Of a stretch of DNA of 64,000 bases, positions 57,901-61,889 are shown in pieces. Position 1 is the stretch's first letter; each line of letters opens with the position of its first letter. Made by a program: the position numbers and the translations under genes. The notes beneath the pieces are model-generated. The model did no database searches and had not been told where the DNA came from. It saw only the letters and a list, made by a program, of their open reading frames with translations. This DNA is from Tyto alba (Eukaryota; Chordata; Aves; Strigiformes; Tytonidae). The stretch lies in assembly GCF_018691265.1 (NCBI RefSeq), contig NW_024881313.1, positions 16,299,518 to 16,363,517 of the forward strand, in the 5' to 3' direction.

Positions 57901-58182
57901 CAGTTCATATATCTACTACATTATTGATTATAGTAGCCATCCCATTATGCAGTTGACATAATGCTTGCTTCAATGGCACATTAATCATACCAGTAATGAC
58001 ATGCAGCAGCTTTGTCTATAATATCATGTCTGCTGTTTCTTTCCTTCTCTTTTTGAAAAACAATACACAGCATCACAGTAAATGCGTAAAAGAAAAAGTT
58101 GAAAGAAAAGTTAGGAAAAGCATTACTTCAGTCTTACCTCAGAACTGTAATCTTCTACTGTGGTGGAAATTTCACTTTCCGG
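799..58182 (-). CDS. AKAP9: AKAP9, internal part of gene (23 exons, both ends outside window)
   Basis: AKAP9 is a very large coiled-coil scaffold (about 3900 residues in human) at the Golgi and centrosome. It anchors PKA type II and other kinases, phosphatases and phosphodiesterase; its short Yotiao form tethers PKA to the KCNQ1 channel and the NMDA receptor. The 23 exons listed separately splice to 2009 codons without a stop, and their predicted peptides follow the human protein, as I know it, from the ESEIST motif to EHQTRE. Intron phases are consistent at every junction: all are phase 0 except those inside E6-E7, E8-E9, E10-E12, E17-E19 and E20-E22. Start codon, early exons and the C-terminal PACT domain are not in the window. 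The peptide is dominated by Glu, Lys, Gln and Leu in heptad-like spacing, as expected for long coiled coils. Identification is by recognition of many near-identical segments, not by search. Confidence 0.96.
919..3469. other. Intron between E22 and E23
   Basis: It contains a CR1 LINE fragment (2352-3105) and a short CAA repeat at about 1315-1329. The rest is unremarkable AT-rich sequence. Confidence 0.75.
2352..3105 (-). mobile_element. CR1 LINE 3' fragment
   Basis: The minus strand ends in the CR1 tail (CCAAACTATTCTATGATTC at 2352-2370). Going upstream it contains remains of the end of the reverse-transcriptase reading frame: peptides such as YRLGDEWIESSPVEKNLGV and QKANCVLGCIRRSVASRLRE (about 2851-3060) and GGNGFKQKEGSFRQDIRK (about 2550-2600). 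These are hallmark CR1 ORF2 C-terminal sequences. Frames are broken between them, and the 5' part is missing, as is usual for 5'-truncated copies. It lies in the sense direction of AKAP9. No host gene is implied by the small open frames on either strand. Confidence 0.93.
3470..3702 (-). CDS. AKAP9: AKAP9 exon E22 (233 nt)
   Basis: The exon encodes QLLEETEKLMKEKIEVQRQA through LRQQNQALEKQLEKTRKFLD. Long blocks are identical to human (RFIELEQEKN and ELMDLRQQNQALEKQLEK). Acceptor TATAACCAG, donor GTAAGT, ending in phase 0. Uninterrupted coiled coil. Confidence 0.96.
3703..6153. other. Intron between E21 and E22
   Basis: AT-rich unique-looking sequence. No repeat family, exon or RNA gene recognised. 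Confidence 0.7.
6154..6366 (-). CDS. AKAP9: AKAP9 exon E21 (213 nt)
   Basis: The exon encodes GLIDGYADEKAFLEKQLQEK through RQKDAMRADAGPVEQ, against human VIDGYADEKTLFERQIQEK and KEAMKAEAGPVEQ. Acceptor TTTCACAG. The donor GTATGT follows a single C that is joined to AG of E22 to make Gln. Coiled coil with a run of Gln/Glu (EAEQQQIQEE). Confidence 0.95.
7927..7970. repeat. 22-bp tandem duplication
   Basis: Two adjacent 22-bp units (7927-7948 and 7949-7970) differ at one position (AACAATG versus AACAACG). It is a simple local duplication. Confidence 0.9.
8003..8030. repeat. T19-A9 homopolymer junction
   Basis: A run of 19 T is followed directly by 9 A. Similar T-to-A junctions occur at 15788-15809 and 18174-18194. 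Confidence 0.9.
8831..9419 (+). mobile_element. Solo LTR of an endogenous retrovirus (copy 1)
   Basis: This 589-bp element begins TGTCCTGGTTTCGG and ends AACCACAACA, the TG...CA ends of an LTR. A perfect 5-bp direct repeat ATAGC flanks it (8826-8830 and 9420-9424), which fits ERVL-type integration. An ATTAAA polyadenylation-type signal lies near 9284. No internal viral genes are present, so it is a solo LTR. Two further copies lie at 31490-32078 and 61288-61889, all plus strand and antisense to AKAP9. The sequence resembles LTRs common in passerines and other Neoaves (TguLTR5-like from memory); the exact family name is uncertain. Open frames across it are not genes. Confidence 0.9.
11125..11393 (+). 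mobile_element. CR1 LINE 3' fragment
   Basis: The plus strand shows the CR1 3' region (ACACTGGAAAAGGCTGCCCA, then TCCTGGGCAACCTGCTCTA) and ends in the tail TTATGATTCTATGATTC at about 11375-11391. The 5' limit is approximate. It is antisense to AKAP9. Confidence 0.88.
11515..11580 (-). mobile_element. Short CR1 3'-end remnant
   Basis: The stretch AATAGAATCACAGAGTGGCT and GGTAGGGACCTCCAGAAGTC is the reverse complement of the CR1 3' end. It is about 65 bp and old. It lies 120 bp from the oppositely oriented CR1 tail at 11393. Confidence 0.75.
11695..11857 (-). CDS. AKAP9: AKAP9 exon E20 (54 codons plus 1 nt)
   Basis: The exon encodes LEHAKITQIELMRESFKKQQ through REQLALELSKAE, against human LEHAKVTQTELMRESFRQKQ. 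Strong coiled coil. Acceptor CTGTTGTAG, donor GTGAGT. It starts in phase 0 and ends one base into a Gly codon completed in E21. Confidence 0.95.
11858..16885. other. Intron between E19 and E20
   Basis: Five kilobases of AT-rich sequence with no repeat family or exon recognised, apart from a pyrimidine and T12-A10 tract at 15775-15809. Confidence 0.7.
16886..17097 (-). CDS. AKAP9: AKAP9 exon E19 (212 nt)
   Basis: The exon encodes ESCSSYHGSSVGDDDINVWS, a variable segment, then EIDPENEELVLNISSRLQAA and VEKLLEAINETSNQ. The last two are almost identical to human AKAP9 and related pericentrin-type scaffolds. Acceptor TTTTCCCAG, donor GTAGGG, ending in phase 0. It is separated from E18 by the 7.4-kb intron. 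Confidence 0.96.
17098..24536. other. Large intron between E18 and E19
   Basis: It contains an old 5S-derived SINE (about 18945-19500) and a T16-A5 tract (18174-18194). No exon, LTR or CR1 was recognised in the rest. Confidence 0.7.
18945..19500 (-). mobile_element. Ancient SINE with 5S-rRNA-derived head
   Basis: On the minus strand, about 19445-19490 reads GAAGCTAAGCAGGGTC and then CTGGTCAGTACTTAAGATGG. These correspond to the 5S rRNA internal promoter (GAAGCTAAGCAGGGTC ... CTGGTTAGTACTTGGATGG). About 500 bp downstream, near 18955-19000, comes GTGCTTTGAAATCCT and GATGAAAGGTGCCATGTGAA, a tail like that of old amniote SINEs (AGTGCTTTGAGATCCT ... AAAGGCGCTATATAA). The middle also follows the layout I remember for 5S-headed SINEs (GCTGCTGGATGTCCATCTT, then a GAGGTCC-like block). 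The element looks nearly full length but heavily mutated. It is probably SINE3-class (AmnSINE1/Deu-like or a relative); subfamily not certain. It could alternatively be a 5S pseudogene beside an unrelated SINE tail, but order and spacing argue for one element. Confidence 0.68.
24537..24742 (-). CDS. AKAP9: AKAP9 exon E18 (206 nt)
   Basis: The exon encodes RHVFQKANEKLMKILLEVVK, then TTVAMEETIGRHVLGLLDRS, then a Ser/Thr/Glu-rich end (GWDTETEESLKPCIHVGYEK). The middle motif EETIGRHVLG is identical to human AKAP9. Acceptor TCCTGCAG, donor GTACTG. The first codon is shared with E17 and the last with E19. Confidence 0.95.
24743..25461. other. Intron between E17 and E18
   Basis: AT-rich, no recognised feature; an A13 run lies at about 25426-25438 just beyond the E17 donor. 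Confidence 0.7.
25462..25565 (-). CDS. AKAP9: AKAP9 exon E17 (34 codons plus 2 nt)
   Basis: The exon encodes NENENQDDVREQIFKDEDGG then RKPDETSSALLSKE, against human NGNENQGEVEEQTFKEKELDRKPED. It is an acidic linker. Acceptor ACTTACTCAG. The donor is GTGCTT, a poor match to the GTRAGT consensus, but the border gives the Arg codon (AG + G) shared with E18 exactly as in human. It begins in phase 0 and ends two bases into that codon. Confidence 0.9.
25566..26114. other. Intron between E16 and E17
   Basis: AT-rich; the only notable item is the perfect inverted repeat at 25890-25928. Reading through the E16 donor gives 13 codons before a stop at 26073-26075. Confidence 0.72.
25890..25928. repeat. 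Perfect 19-bp inverted repeat with 1-nt centre
   Basis: The left arm is 25890-25908 (TAGTAATAATCTCCACCTT) and the right arm 25910-25928 is its exact reverse complement, with a single G between. It lies inside the E16-E17 intron. It could extrude as a cruciform or, more likely, reflects a templated inversion during replication. It is too short and loop-less for a typical microRNA hairpin. Confidence 0.95.
26115..26255 (-). CDS. AKAP9: AKAP9 exon E16 (47 codons)
   Basis: The exon encodes RISMENDSLVTERERMLLEE through ELQNHSTQTE, against human RSSIDNENLVSERERVLLEE and NSSTQTQ. Acceptor TTTCATAG, donor GTAAAC, phase 0 at both ends. The coiled coil continues from E15; residues after the coil are polar. 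It belongs to the long AKAP450-type forms. Confidence 0.94.
27308..27341. repeat. A-rich simple repeat
   Basis: Two A runs of about 13 are separated by CTGG. Confidence 0.85.
27640..27765. repeat. Compound TA/CA/TG microsatellite
   Basis: Alternating purine-pyrimidine sequence: TATATATACACACACA, then TGTGTGTGTGTGTGCACA, then ATGTGTGTGTGT and ATATATATA. Long alternating runs can adopt Z-form DNA and are prone to length changes. Confidence 0.9.
27843..28067 (-). CDS. AKAP9: AKAP9 exon E15 (75 codons): Yotiao C-terminal coiled coil
   Basis: The exon encodes CCSEMMASDTETSSQLLLYE, then LEDMRQELVRQYQEHQQATE, which is identical to human, and ends LKVQLAE. In human this leucine-zipper-like coil lies in the Yotiao part (about residues 1574-1643) that binds KCNQ1. 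The acceptor AATATTTCAG was chosen over a second AG eight bases further in, which would open with an in-frame TGA. Donor GTAACA; both ends phase 0. If the donor is not used, translation runs seven codons (VTRSLTQ) to a TGA at 27819-27821, close to where human Yotiao ends. Confidence 0.96.
28068..29042. other. Intron between E14 and E15
   Basis: AT-rich with a short CACACATGCGTGTG run near 28321-28345; nothing else recognised. Confidence 0.7.
29043..29411 (-). CDS. AKAP9: AKAP9 exon E14 (123 codons): second half of RII-binding helix and linker
   Basis: The exon starts VIVSMSVAFAKQTELTRIAR, which completes the PKA RII-docking helix; human has VIVSMSIAFAQQTELSRISG. The alternating hydrophobic face (V, I, V, M, V, F) is intact, so PKA anchoring should be kept. 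After the helix come charged, less conserved residues (KHEEELKSLCKELSEESGEN) and an acidic Ser/Thr-rich tail ending GLTAEETL. The exon is open from acceptor TTATTCAG to donor GTAAGT, phase 0 at both ends. The open frame continues past the donor for about 35 codons, but the GTAAGT border and the start of E15 argue that this is intron. Confidence 0.95.
29412..30890. other. Intron between E13 and E14
   Basis: T runs at about 29694-29710 and 30720-30732, and a short AAT repeat at 30873-30890 touching the E13 donor. No repeat family recognised. Confidence 0.7.
30891..30983 (-). CDS. AKAP9: AKAP9 exon E13 (31 codons): first half of PKA RII-binding helix
   Basis: The exon encodes LGSGTEIRNDVDVVQ and LLEKQYQERLEEEIAK. 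The last eight residues, RLEEEIAK, begin the amphipathic helix that in human Yotiao (about residues 1440-1457, LEEEVAK onward) docks the regulatory RII dimer of protein kinase A. Acceptor TCTTACAG; both ends phase 0. The donor GTATTA is the first unit of a short ATT repeat on the minus strand (30873-30890). Confidence 0.94.
30984..32433. other. Intron between E12 and E13
   Basis: Contains the solo LTR at 31490-32078; the flanks are plain AT-rich sequence. Confidence 0.75.
31490..32078 (+). mobile_element. Solo LTR of an endogenous retrovirus (copy 2)
   Basis: This 589-bp copy of the same family as 8831-9419 begins TGTCCTTGTTTCGGC and ends CAAACCATGACA. A perfect 5-bp target duplication ATTTT flanks it (31485-31489 and 32079-32083). 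It keeps a TATA-like motif (CAGTATATAAAGG near 31752) and an ATTAAA signal near 31947. No internal viral sequence is present. Antisense to AKAP9. Confidence 0.92.
32434..32530 (-). CDS. AKAP9: AKAP9 exon E12 (97 nt), divergent
   Basis: The exon encodes SVSTDSEIKLKEVFRKVKCT then ETLHQQRADEALE. Acceptor CTTTTTAG, donor GTATCC, ending in phase 0. The human protein here is about as long but quite different (VITESDAQRTMYPGSC). Frame and both borders fit the neighbours exactly, so the exon is likely real although poorly conserved. Confidence 0.78.
32531..35563. other. Intron between E11 and E12
   Basis: Three kilobases of AT-rich sequence with no feature recognised beyond short A and T runs (about 33270-33282 and 33585-33597). 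Confidence 0.7.
35564..35762 (-). CDS. AKAP9: AKAP9 exon E11 (199 nt)
   Basis: The exon encodes DPTIQEYCSKEIGNIKTQLE through HLQDKLQSAGVSSDHT. The human counterpart includes QQQLKETEQNYEAEIHCLQK, matched here by QQQLKESEERYTTEIVHLQD. Acceptor TCCATATAG, donor GTATTA; it ends two bases into a Ser codon completed in E12. Coiled coil with a Ser-rich tail. Confidence 0.91.
35763..36171. other. Intron between E10 and E11
   Basis: AT-rich, with a short TC run at about 36119-36131; nothing else recognised. Confidence 0.7.
36172..36277 (-). CDS. AKAP9: AKAP9 exon E10 (35 codons plus 1 nt), divergent
   Basis: The exon encodes VKEPWLSSLERKKEEEPSHL then ETRNESLQIPSQHLM. Acceptor TTGTTTAG, donor GTAAAA; it ends one base into an Asp codon finished in E11. 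The sequence is Ser/Pro/Glu-rich with little similarity to the human segment (EFGEENLPKEETEFLSIHSQ), so the call depends on splice sites, frame and position. Confidence 0.78.
36278..38221. other. Intron between E9 and E10
   Basis: Largely occupied by a degraded CR1 LINE (36765-38066). Confidence 0.8.
36765..38066 (+). mobile_element. CR1 LINE fragment covering reverse-transcriptase region to 3' end
   Basis: The plus strand reads like CR1 ORF2 from its reverse-transcriptase region (GGAGGAGGATCAGGTTAGGG; CCTGGAAACCTTTTCCAAAC; TGTGATCAGTAGCACAAAGT) through CTGGAAAGCAGCTTTGCAGA and GGGCTGCATTAGGAAGAGTG to the end ACTCAGCCATTCCACAATTC. Several internal segments are deleted, for example around 37160-37230, and many stops and frameshifts are present. 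The FADD catalytic motif expected near 37390 has been lost. It is an old dead copy, antisense to AKAP9. The 5' limit is approximate. Confidence 0.92.
38222..38319 (-). CDS. AKAP9: AKAP9 exon E9 (98 nt)
   Basis: The exon encodes AVQEHMDALLHKIMEEYNRL then KALQTQLMKDCKK. Human has ENMHTLLNKVTEEYNKLLVLQTRLSK, so heptad pattern and several residues are kept. Acceptor TAATTTAG, donor GTAAAC, ending in phase 0. The coiled coil resumes here after the E8 linker. Confidence 0.88.
38320..38777. other. Intron between E8 and E9
   Basis: AT-rich with a T23 tract at 38727-38749, which is an A23 tract in the AKAP9 transcript about 30 nt after the E8 donor. Confidence 0.75.
38778..38916 (-). CDS. AKAP9: AKAP9 exon E8 (46 codons plus 1 nt), divergent
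   Basis: The exon encodes VLCDDQNEHSSSALEVGGRE through ELPIHRGQAQ. Acceptor TGTTGTGCAG, donor GTAATG; the exon ends one base into the Ala codon completed in E9. It lies between clearly conserved exons in the right frame but resembles human AKAP9 only loosely (human has TLCSVLGEYYTPALK in this place). It is probably a flexible, non-coiled linker. A 23-base T tract lies on the plus strand about 30 nt past its donor. Confidence 0.8.
38917..40535. other. Intron between E7 and E8
   Basis: AT-rich; no feature recognised. Confidence 0.7.
40536..40615 (-). CDS. AKAP9: AKAP9 exon E7 (80 nt)
   Basis: The exon encodes DEVKSTQRLIEKLNEAVTEE followed by CSRLVQ; the first Asp codon is shared with E6. The counterpart in human is LIGKLQKAVSEECSYFLQ. 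Acceptor TATTCATAG, donor GTAAGT, ending in phase 0. The frame is fixed by E6 and E8. Confidence 0.88.
40616..41413. other. Intron between E6 and E7
   Basis: AT-rich; no feature recognised. Confidence 0.7.
41414..41627 (-). CDS. AKAP9: AKAP9 exon E6 (71 codons plus 1 nt)
   Basis: The exon encodes TDLQLQMEAQRICLSLVYSA through HQLELQTLKIQQAG. Human reads NDLRLQMEAQRICLSLVYST. The acceptor is TATTCAAAG and the donor GTAACG. It begins in phase 0 and ends after the first base of a Gly/Asp codon completed in E7. It is a coiled coil with a conserved hydrophobic patch (ICLSLVYS). Confidence 0.94.
41628..43260. other. Intron between E5 and E6
   Basis: AT-rich, with an A-rich simple repeat (A runs broken by CCAACC) at about 42200-42237. 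Confidence 0.72.
43261..45705 (-). CDS. AKAP9: AKAP9 giant exon E5 (815 codons)
   Basis: This 2445-nt exon is open from acceptor TTTTTAAAG to donor GTATGT, phase 0 at both ends. It corresponds to the single very large internal exon of vertebrate AKAP9. The peptide starts EKHKNEGEYLSKVQEKEALV and ends VDALKSEQ. Nearly all of it is coiled coil. Segments close to identical with human include EEIKQLMGTVEELQKR-like, RKELELKHEAEITNYKIKLE, RMAESQEAELERLRTKLLFS and EKDNLITKQNQLILEISKLK. The last third is more divergent (SGFEESKEIKMP, basic SKGKALKTAAPASD and RNKVDKGKNVRGN stretches) and looks less helical, with two Gly/Ser/Lys-rich interruptions. No enzymatic motif is present, as expected of a scaffold. 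The in-frame ATG at the start of the open frame is not a translation start. Confidence 0.97.
45706..46488. other. Intron between E4 and E5
   Basis: AT-rich, with an A15 run at about 45945-45959; no repeat family recognised. Confidence 0.7.
46489..46686 (-). CDS. AKAP9: AKAP9 exon E4 (66 codons)
   Basis: The exon encodes LQASEALRNTSHSCTAADLL through LQDKITTYEM, matching human LQASETLRNSTHSSTAADLL. The donor is GTATGT; both ends are phase 0. The acceptor has two AG dinucleotides six bases apart (CCAAG then TTGCAG). The outer one was chosen because it keeps the Leu-Gln pair found in human; the inner one would remove exactly those two residues. The N-terminal part is rich in Ser/Thr; the rest is coiled coil (KQQILSHQQQLEEQECLLK). 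Confidence 0.93.
46687..47397. other. Intron between E3 and E4
   Basis: AT-rich; no feature recognised apart from the tandem acceptor at its 3' end. Confidence 0.7.
47398..47553 (-). CDS. AKAP9: AKAP9 exon E3 (52 codons)
   Basis: The exon encodes LQEFEAAIKKRDDIITQL to QSQKLQIQFQH. Acceptor TTTCACAG, donor GTAAGT, phase 0 at both ends. It is a highly charged coiled coil almost identical to human AKAP9 (LQEFEAAIKQRDGIITQL). It continues the heptads of E2 without a break. Confidence 0.94.
47554..50032. other. Intron between E2 and E3
   Basis: AT-rich; no exon or repeat family recognised. Confidence 0.7.
50033..50203 (-). CDS. AKAP9: AKAP9 exon E2 (57 codons)
   Basis: The exon encodes EEEFGVGELCSEHG through EEMRAAYGTEGLQQ. 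It starts after the acceptor GATTTAG and ends at the donor GTATAA, phase 0 at both ends. The second half (VMENELAEKQQEIEELNREL) is the start of the first long coiled coil and is nearly identical to mammalian AKAP9. The first half is more variable. In human about 18 residues lie between the E1 and E2 peptides; no exon for them was found here. Confidence 0.92.
54285..54304. repeat. A20 homopolymer
   Basis: Uninterrupted run of 20 A. Confidence 0.9.
56370..56950 (+). repeat. Purine-rich (GA-rich) low-complexity stretch
   Basis: For about 580 bp the plus strand is dominated by A and G in units such as GGGAGAAGTGGGAGAGAAAG, GGGAGAGGGAGAAAAAAA and GAAGAAAGAAGGAAAAAC. It is not a perfect tandem repeat. 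In the AKAP9 transcript the same stretch is pyrimidine-rich. Confidence 0.8.
57533..57768 (-). mobile_element. 3' fragment of a related endogenous-retrovirus LTR
   Basis: Read on the minus strand, the fragment has the same order of blocks as the 3' half of the three solo LTRs: CTATTAAGCTGTC-like polyadenylation region, TTTATCTCAACCCATGAG, CCAATTCTCTCCTCCATCCC, and an end GGCCAGGGTCAACCCACCA. It is diverged from them and represents a related subfamily. The 5' half is missing, and I see no target duplication. It lies in the sense direction of AKAP9, unlike the three full copies. Confidence 0.7.
58138..58182 (-). CDS. AKAP9: AKAP9 exon E1 (15 codons)
   Basis: This short 45-nt exon reads PESEISTTVEDYSSE, against human LESEISTTADDCSSE near residue 103. 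The acceptor is TTTATTTTAG and the donor GTAAGA; both ends are phase 0. It is isolated in a repeat-rich region, 7.9 kb upstream of E2. It is small, but the peptide match, frame and splice sites agree. The preceding exons, with the start codon and the lysine-rich N-terminus, were not found up to position 64000. Confidence 0.82.
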
Positions 58183-59489
58183 CTAAAATAAAATATTAAA
58201 GTATTTACAATGATGGCACTCTAAAAATATTAAACAAGACATTTTCCATCTGTTTCTGAGAATGTAGACAGTATTAGAGAATATTAAGGTATTCATGAAT
58301 TTGATTAGAATACATAGAGCAAAGGCCACTTGCACCTCCTTGAAATGCCAGCTTTAAAAAAGTTACTTTGCTCTTCAACTGTGATCATGGAAACGTTATA
58401 ATTACATGACAAAGTCATGTACCTACAGGTACAAAATAGTATTTTTGAAATGTAAAACAAATAAATAAATAAATAGAATTTAAGAAATATGGAGTATCAA
58501 GAAAAGGGCTTTTCTTTGATAGATAAATTTTACTTGATTAAGAACATAATCATATATAGAATGTCATTTTCACACATGCACGACTTCTGATGTTTACTAG
58601 AATTTTAAAACAAACACTTTTATTCTCCTTCAGCTTCCATGAACACCAAGGAAAGGTAAAAGTTATCAGGAAGAACAAGGACAAAGACTTGTGATCTAAT
58701 GAATTAAAGCAATTAAAGGAACAAAGCCTTAACAAACTGAGCATAAACATGCCATGGAAAATGCTTGAATTAAATACAGAATATCTTGATGAACTACATA
58801 CAATGTATCAGGTTTGAGAATCAAGATATTAGTAGGAAAATATGCAAAAATATTTAAATAATATGTATAAGGTGTGCTATTGGGGAATAAGTAAATACCT
58901 TTTTGAACTCGAAAAGTGTAATTTTGAGTTAAAACTACTTTAGTAAAAATGAAATGTACGTAATAGGGCTTTTTCAAAATTCACTTAACTTGTTAGCCAG
59001 CCTCACATTAAATCAGTCTCCATTTTACACAGAATTCTGTTAGGCTTATTTTCAAAGAAACATAGTTTTGTATCAGTAGACATAGTAAAATTTAGAACTG
59101 TCAACTGTGTTTTGTTTTGTATTTATTTTAAAAGAAACCTGCCACTCAGACCTACTGGACCTCTGCAGTTTTTACAGTCCAAACATCATCAATTCTAGAA
59201 ATTCTGAACCCAATACGTAGCTCCACAATGTAATGAACCTAAAAAAGGGTATTATCGTATTTACAGAGTACACAAGACTAACTTAAAATATGAATATGGA
59301 AGCTAAAATACATATAGTGCATATGGTCTTCAAAATTTAAAAGGTCCACCTTAAAAATAAGCCACAAACCGAAACAAATCAAAATTTTATTTTAAAACTA
59401 CAGGGTGATAGAAGTGTTCCTGCTGTGGAATACACAATTAGTACTTAGCAACGTTTATTTTTAATATAAATATAAATTTTTATTAGTAT

Positions 59490-59537
59490 TATATATACTT
59501 ATATACATATTTGTATATATACGCATACACACACACA
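59490..59537. repeat. TA/CA microsatellite
   Basis: TATATATACTTATATACATA runs into TATATATACGCATACACACACACA. Confidence 0.85.
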
Positions 59538-60129
59538 TGAATTTTACATATTGTTTGTAGTCTATGTCCTTGGTCTAGGATAATGTCCTCTAGAAGGAAT
59601 AAAATTAGGGGAAACCACATGGTTATTTTTCTTCATAATACAAATAACAAATGTATGGCCATGTTATCCTACAATTTTTCATGGTTTGTTCAAATGCTGA
59701 AGACTTCAGAAAGAAAGATTAGAAGTATTCCCATAAATTTACATATTTAACTAGATCTACTAACTCTTAAAGTTCTTTATATAGTGCATGAAATACAGGC
59801 ACTTCTCCAACATGCAAAAATCAAGGACAAGTAGTTTAACTTCTTATATAGTATTTCCTTGTAATGCTTTTGAATTATACAAAACAGCCCCTTGTTTATA
59901 TGAAGGATGATAAATGAATGTTTAGATCCTGGGACAAGCTCAAACCTAGCAGATAGTCATAGTAAAAGGCAAAGAACTTGTAGGTTGAAGTTTAGGCTAC
60001 AGTGAGAAAATGTGAATTCTCAAAGGAACATGATTACTAAAAAGAATTCTTTACTTTTTTAATGATAATTTTGCCAGATGGGAGATTTTTTTAAAATTGC
60101 TGGTCCTTTCTGAATACCAATCTAAAGTT

Positions 60130-60157
60130 AAAAAAAAAAAAACAATTTTTTTTTTTT
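60130..60157. repeat. A13 / T12 palindromic tract
   Basis: A run of 13 A is followed by CAA and 12 T, which could pair as a simple hairpin. Confidence 0.85.
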
Positions 60158-61287
60158 AAAAATTATCAAAAACCATGTAGTCCTCCATCAGTTTATGTCT
60201 GCACTATCTGTTAGCAACATAAATAATCTTTCTAAAATATCTCCTTCAATCCTGCATCTAGATAGCTTTTTGGCTGTTAAGACTAAGTATTTTTGCCAAG
60301 GGATTTATCGAAGATAAATACAGAAAGATGGCCAAATGAACTCAAGTTAAATGGATCTATCTTCTGTGCTATGGGGTTCATTCAAACCCAGATAAAAATC
60401 AGTTAAAAATACTTAAATCCTATGAGTATACACATTAGACTCCAACATTGTAAGACAATGTTATTCTTTCGCTGGCAGAATCAATAATATTGCAAGTAGT
60501 CAACATTTTATGGGCACTCATCTTGCCCTCCAAGCAGCTATGTTCAGTTCCTAAGACCTGACCAACCTTATTTCAAAATCCAGTTCCTTCTGTTATTAAG
60601 CCATCAAATATGTATGCTTCACTTCTTTGGTCAACAGAAATAATTAGGTTTTACACAGCTCATCTGTCTGAACCACAGGAGTCCAGTTTAAAAAGAAATA
60701 TTTTTAAAATAATAATTCATACACACACATTTAGCAACAACACAAGACAGGATAATGCCAATGAAGCTATTCATCAGTTCTCTCAATACATTATGGAATC
60801 TGAAACAAGCTTCTGTTACACTCTGACTGCAGTCTGTTAGTTTGCATGTATTCTACCACCTATGCCCCATAGCATTTTCTTGCTACAAACACCTATTCTC
60901 TTCTGGCAAAATGATTTAATTCTTTATTTATTACTTTCTTCACTGACATCATGGTTGATAGTTGACTGAATAGTCTTTGAGATGTCTGCTCATTGAATTT
61001 TAACTATCTCAATCAACTTTGCAGATAGTACCTTTAAAGGTAACACAAGTATACAAAAATTGAAAACACTTTCATCTGTACATATTACTCACAGGAAATA
61101 CTACAAAAAAGGGATTAATCAGCCTGTGGAACACAGGAGGTCCATTTCAGAGTAACTTGTTTCCATATGCAGTTAAGCATTGCTCAAAAGCCACATCCTT
61201 TGGCACTGGATGCTCAACATTATCACAGGATTTACAAAAGAACTCATATACAAAATTGGCCATGAGAACTGAAAAGTGATTTTTATG

Positions 61288-61889
61288 TGTCCTGGTTTCA
61301 GCTGAGACAGAGCTAATTTTTCCTTCTTAGTAGCTAGAATAGTGCTGTGTTTTGGATTCAGTGTGGGATTTGATATGAGAAGAATGCTGATAGTACACTG
61401 ATGTTTTCAGTTGTTGCTAAGAGATCAAGGACTCTGCAACTCCCCATGTCCTGCCCACGTGCAGGTACACAAGAAGCTGTGACAGGGCATAGCCAGAGCA
61501 ACGGGCCCAAATTGGCCAATGAAATATTCCACATCATACAACGTCATGCTCAGTATATAGGTGAGGGTTGATTAGGAAGCTCTTGTTTGCCTCCGGGATT
61601 GCAGTTTTGGGATTCTCACTTCTCTGGGATTGCTAGCTGGGAATGGGCAGGGCATCTGTTGGTGGGTGGTGAACAATTGCATTGTGCATTACTCATCTGT
61701 ATTTTCTATTATTACTATTATTATAATAATCACTATTATTTTGATTGAATTTCAATTATTAAATTGTTTTTATCTCAACTACGAGCCTCCTTACTTTTAC
61801 CCCTCCAATTCTCTCCCCCATTCCCTGTGGTGGGGGAGAGTGAGTGAGTGGCTGCGCGGTGTTTGGCTGCCAGCTAGGTTTAAACCACA
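61288..61889 (+). mobile_element. Solo LTR of an endogenous retrovirus (copy 3)
   Basis: This 602-bp copy of the same family begins TGTCCTGGTTTCAGC and ends TTTAAACCACA. The flanking 5-bp repeats are TTATG (61283-61287) and TAATG (61890-61894), identical at four of five positions. A TATA-like CAGTATATAGG lies near 61552, and an ATTAAA signal near 61757. No viral genes are present. Antisense to AKAP9. Confidence 0.9.

Larger units (their letters stand above)
50204..58137. other. Large intron between E1 and E2
   Basis: It contains A runs (51331-51348, 54285-54304), a locally GC- and CpG-richer patch (about 52500-52620), a purine-rich stretch (56370-56950) and an LTR fragment (57533-57768). I looked for the short exon expected between E1 and E2 and did not find it. 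Confidence 0.7.
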
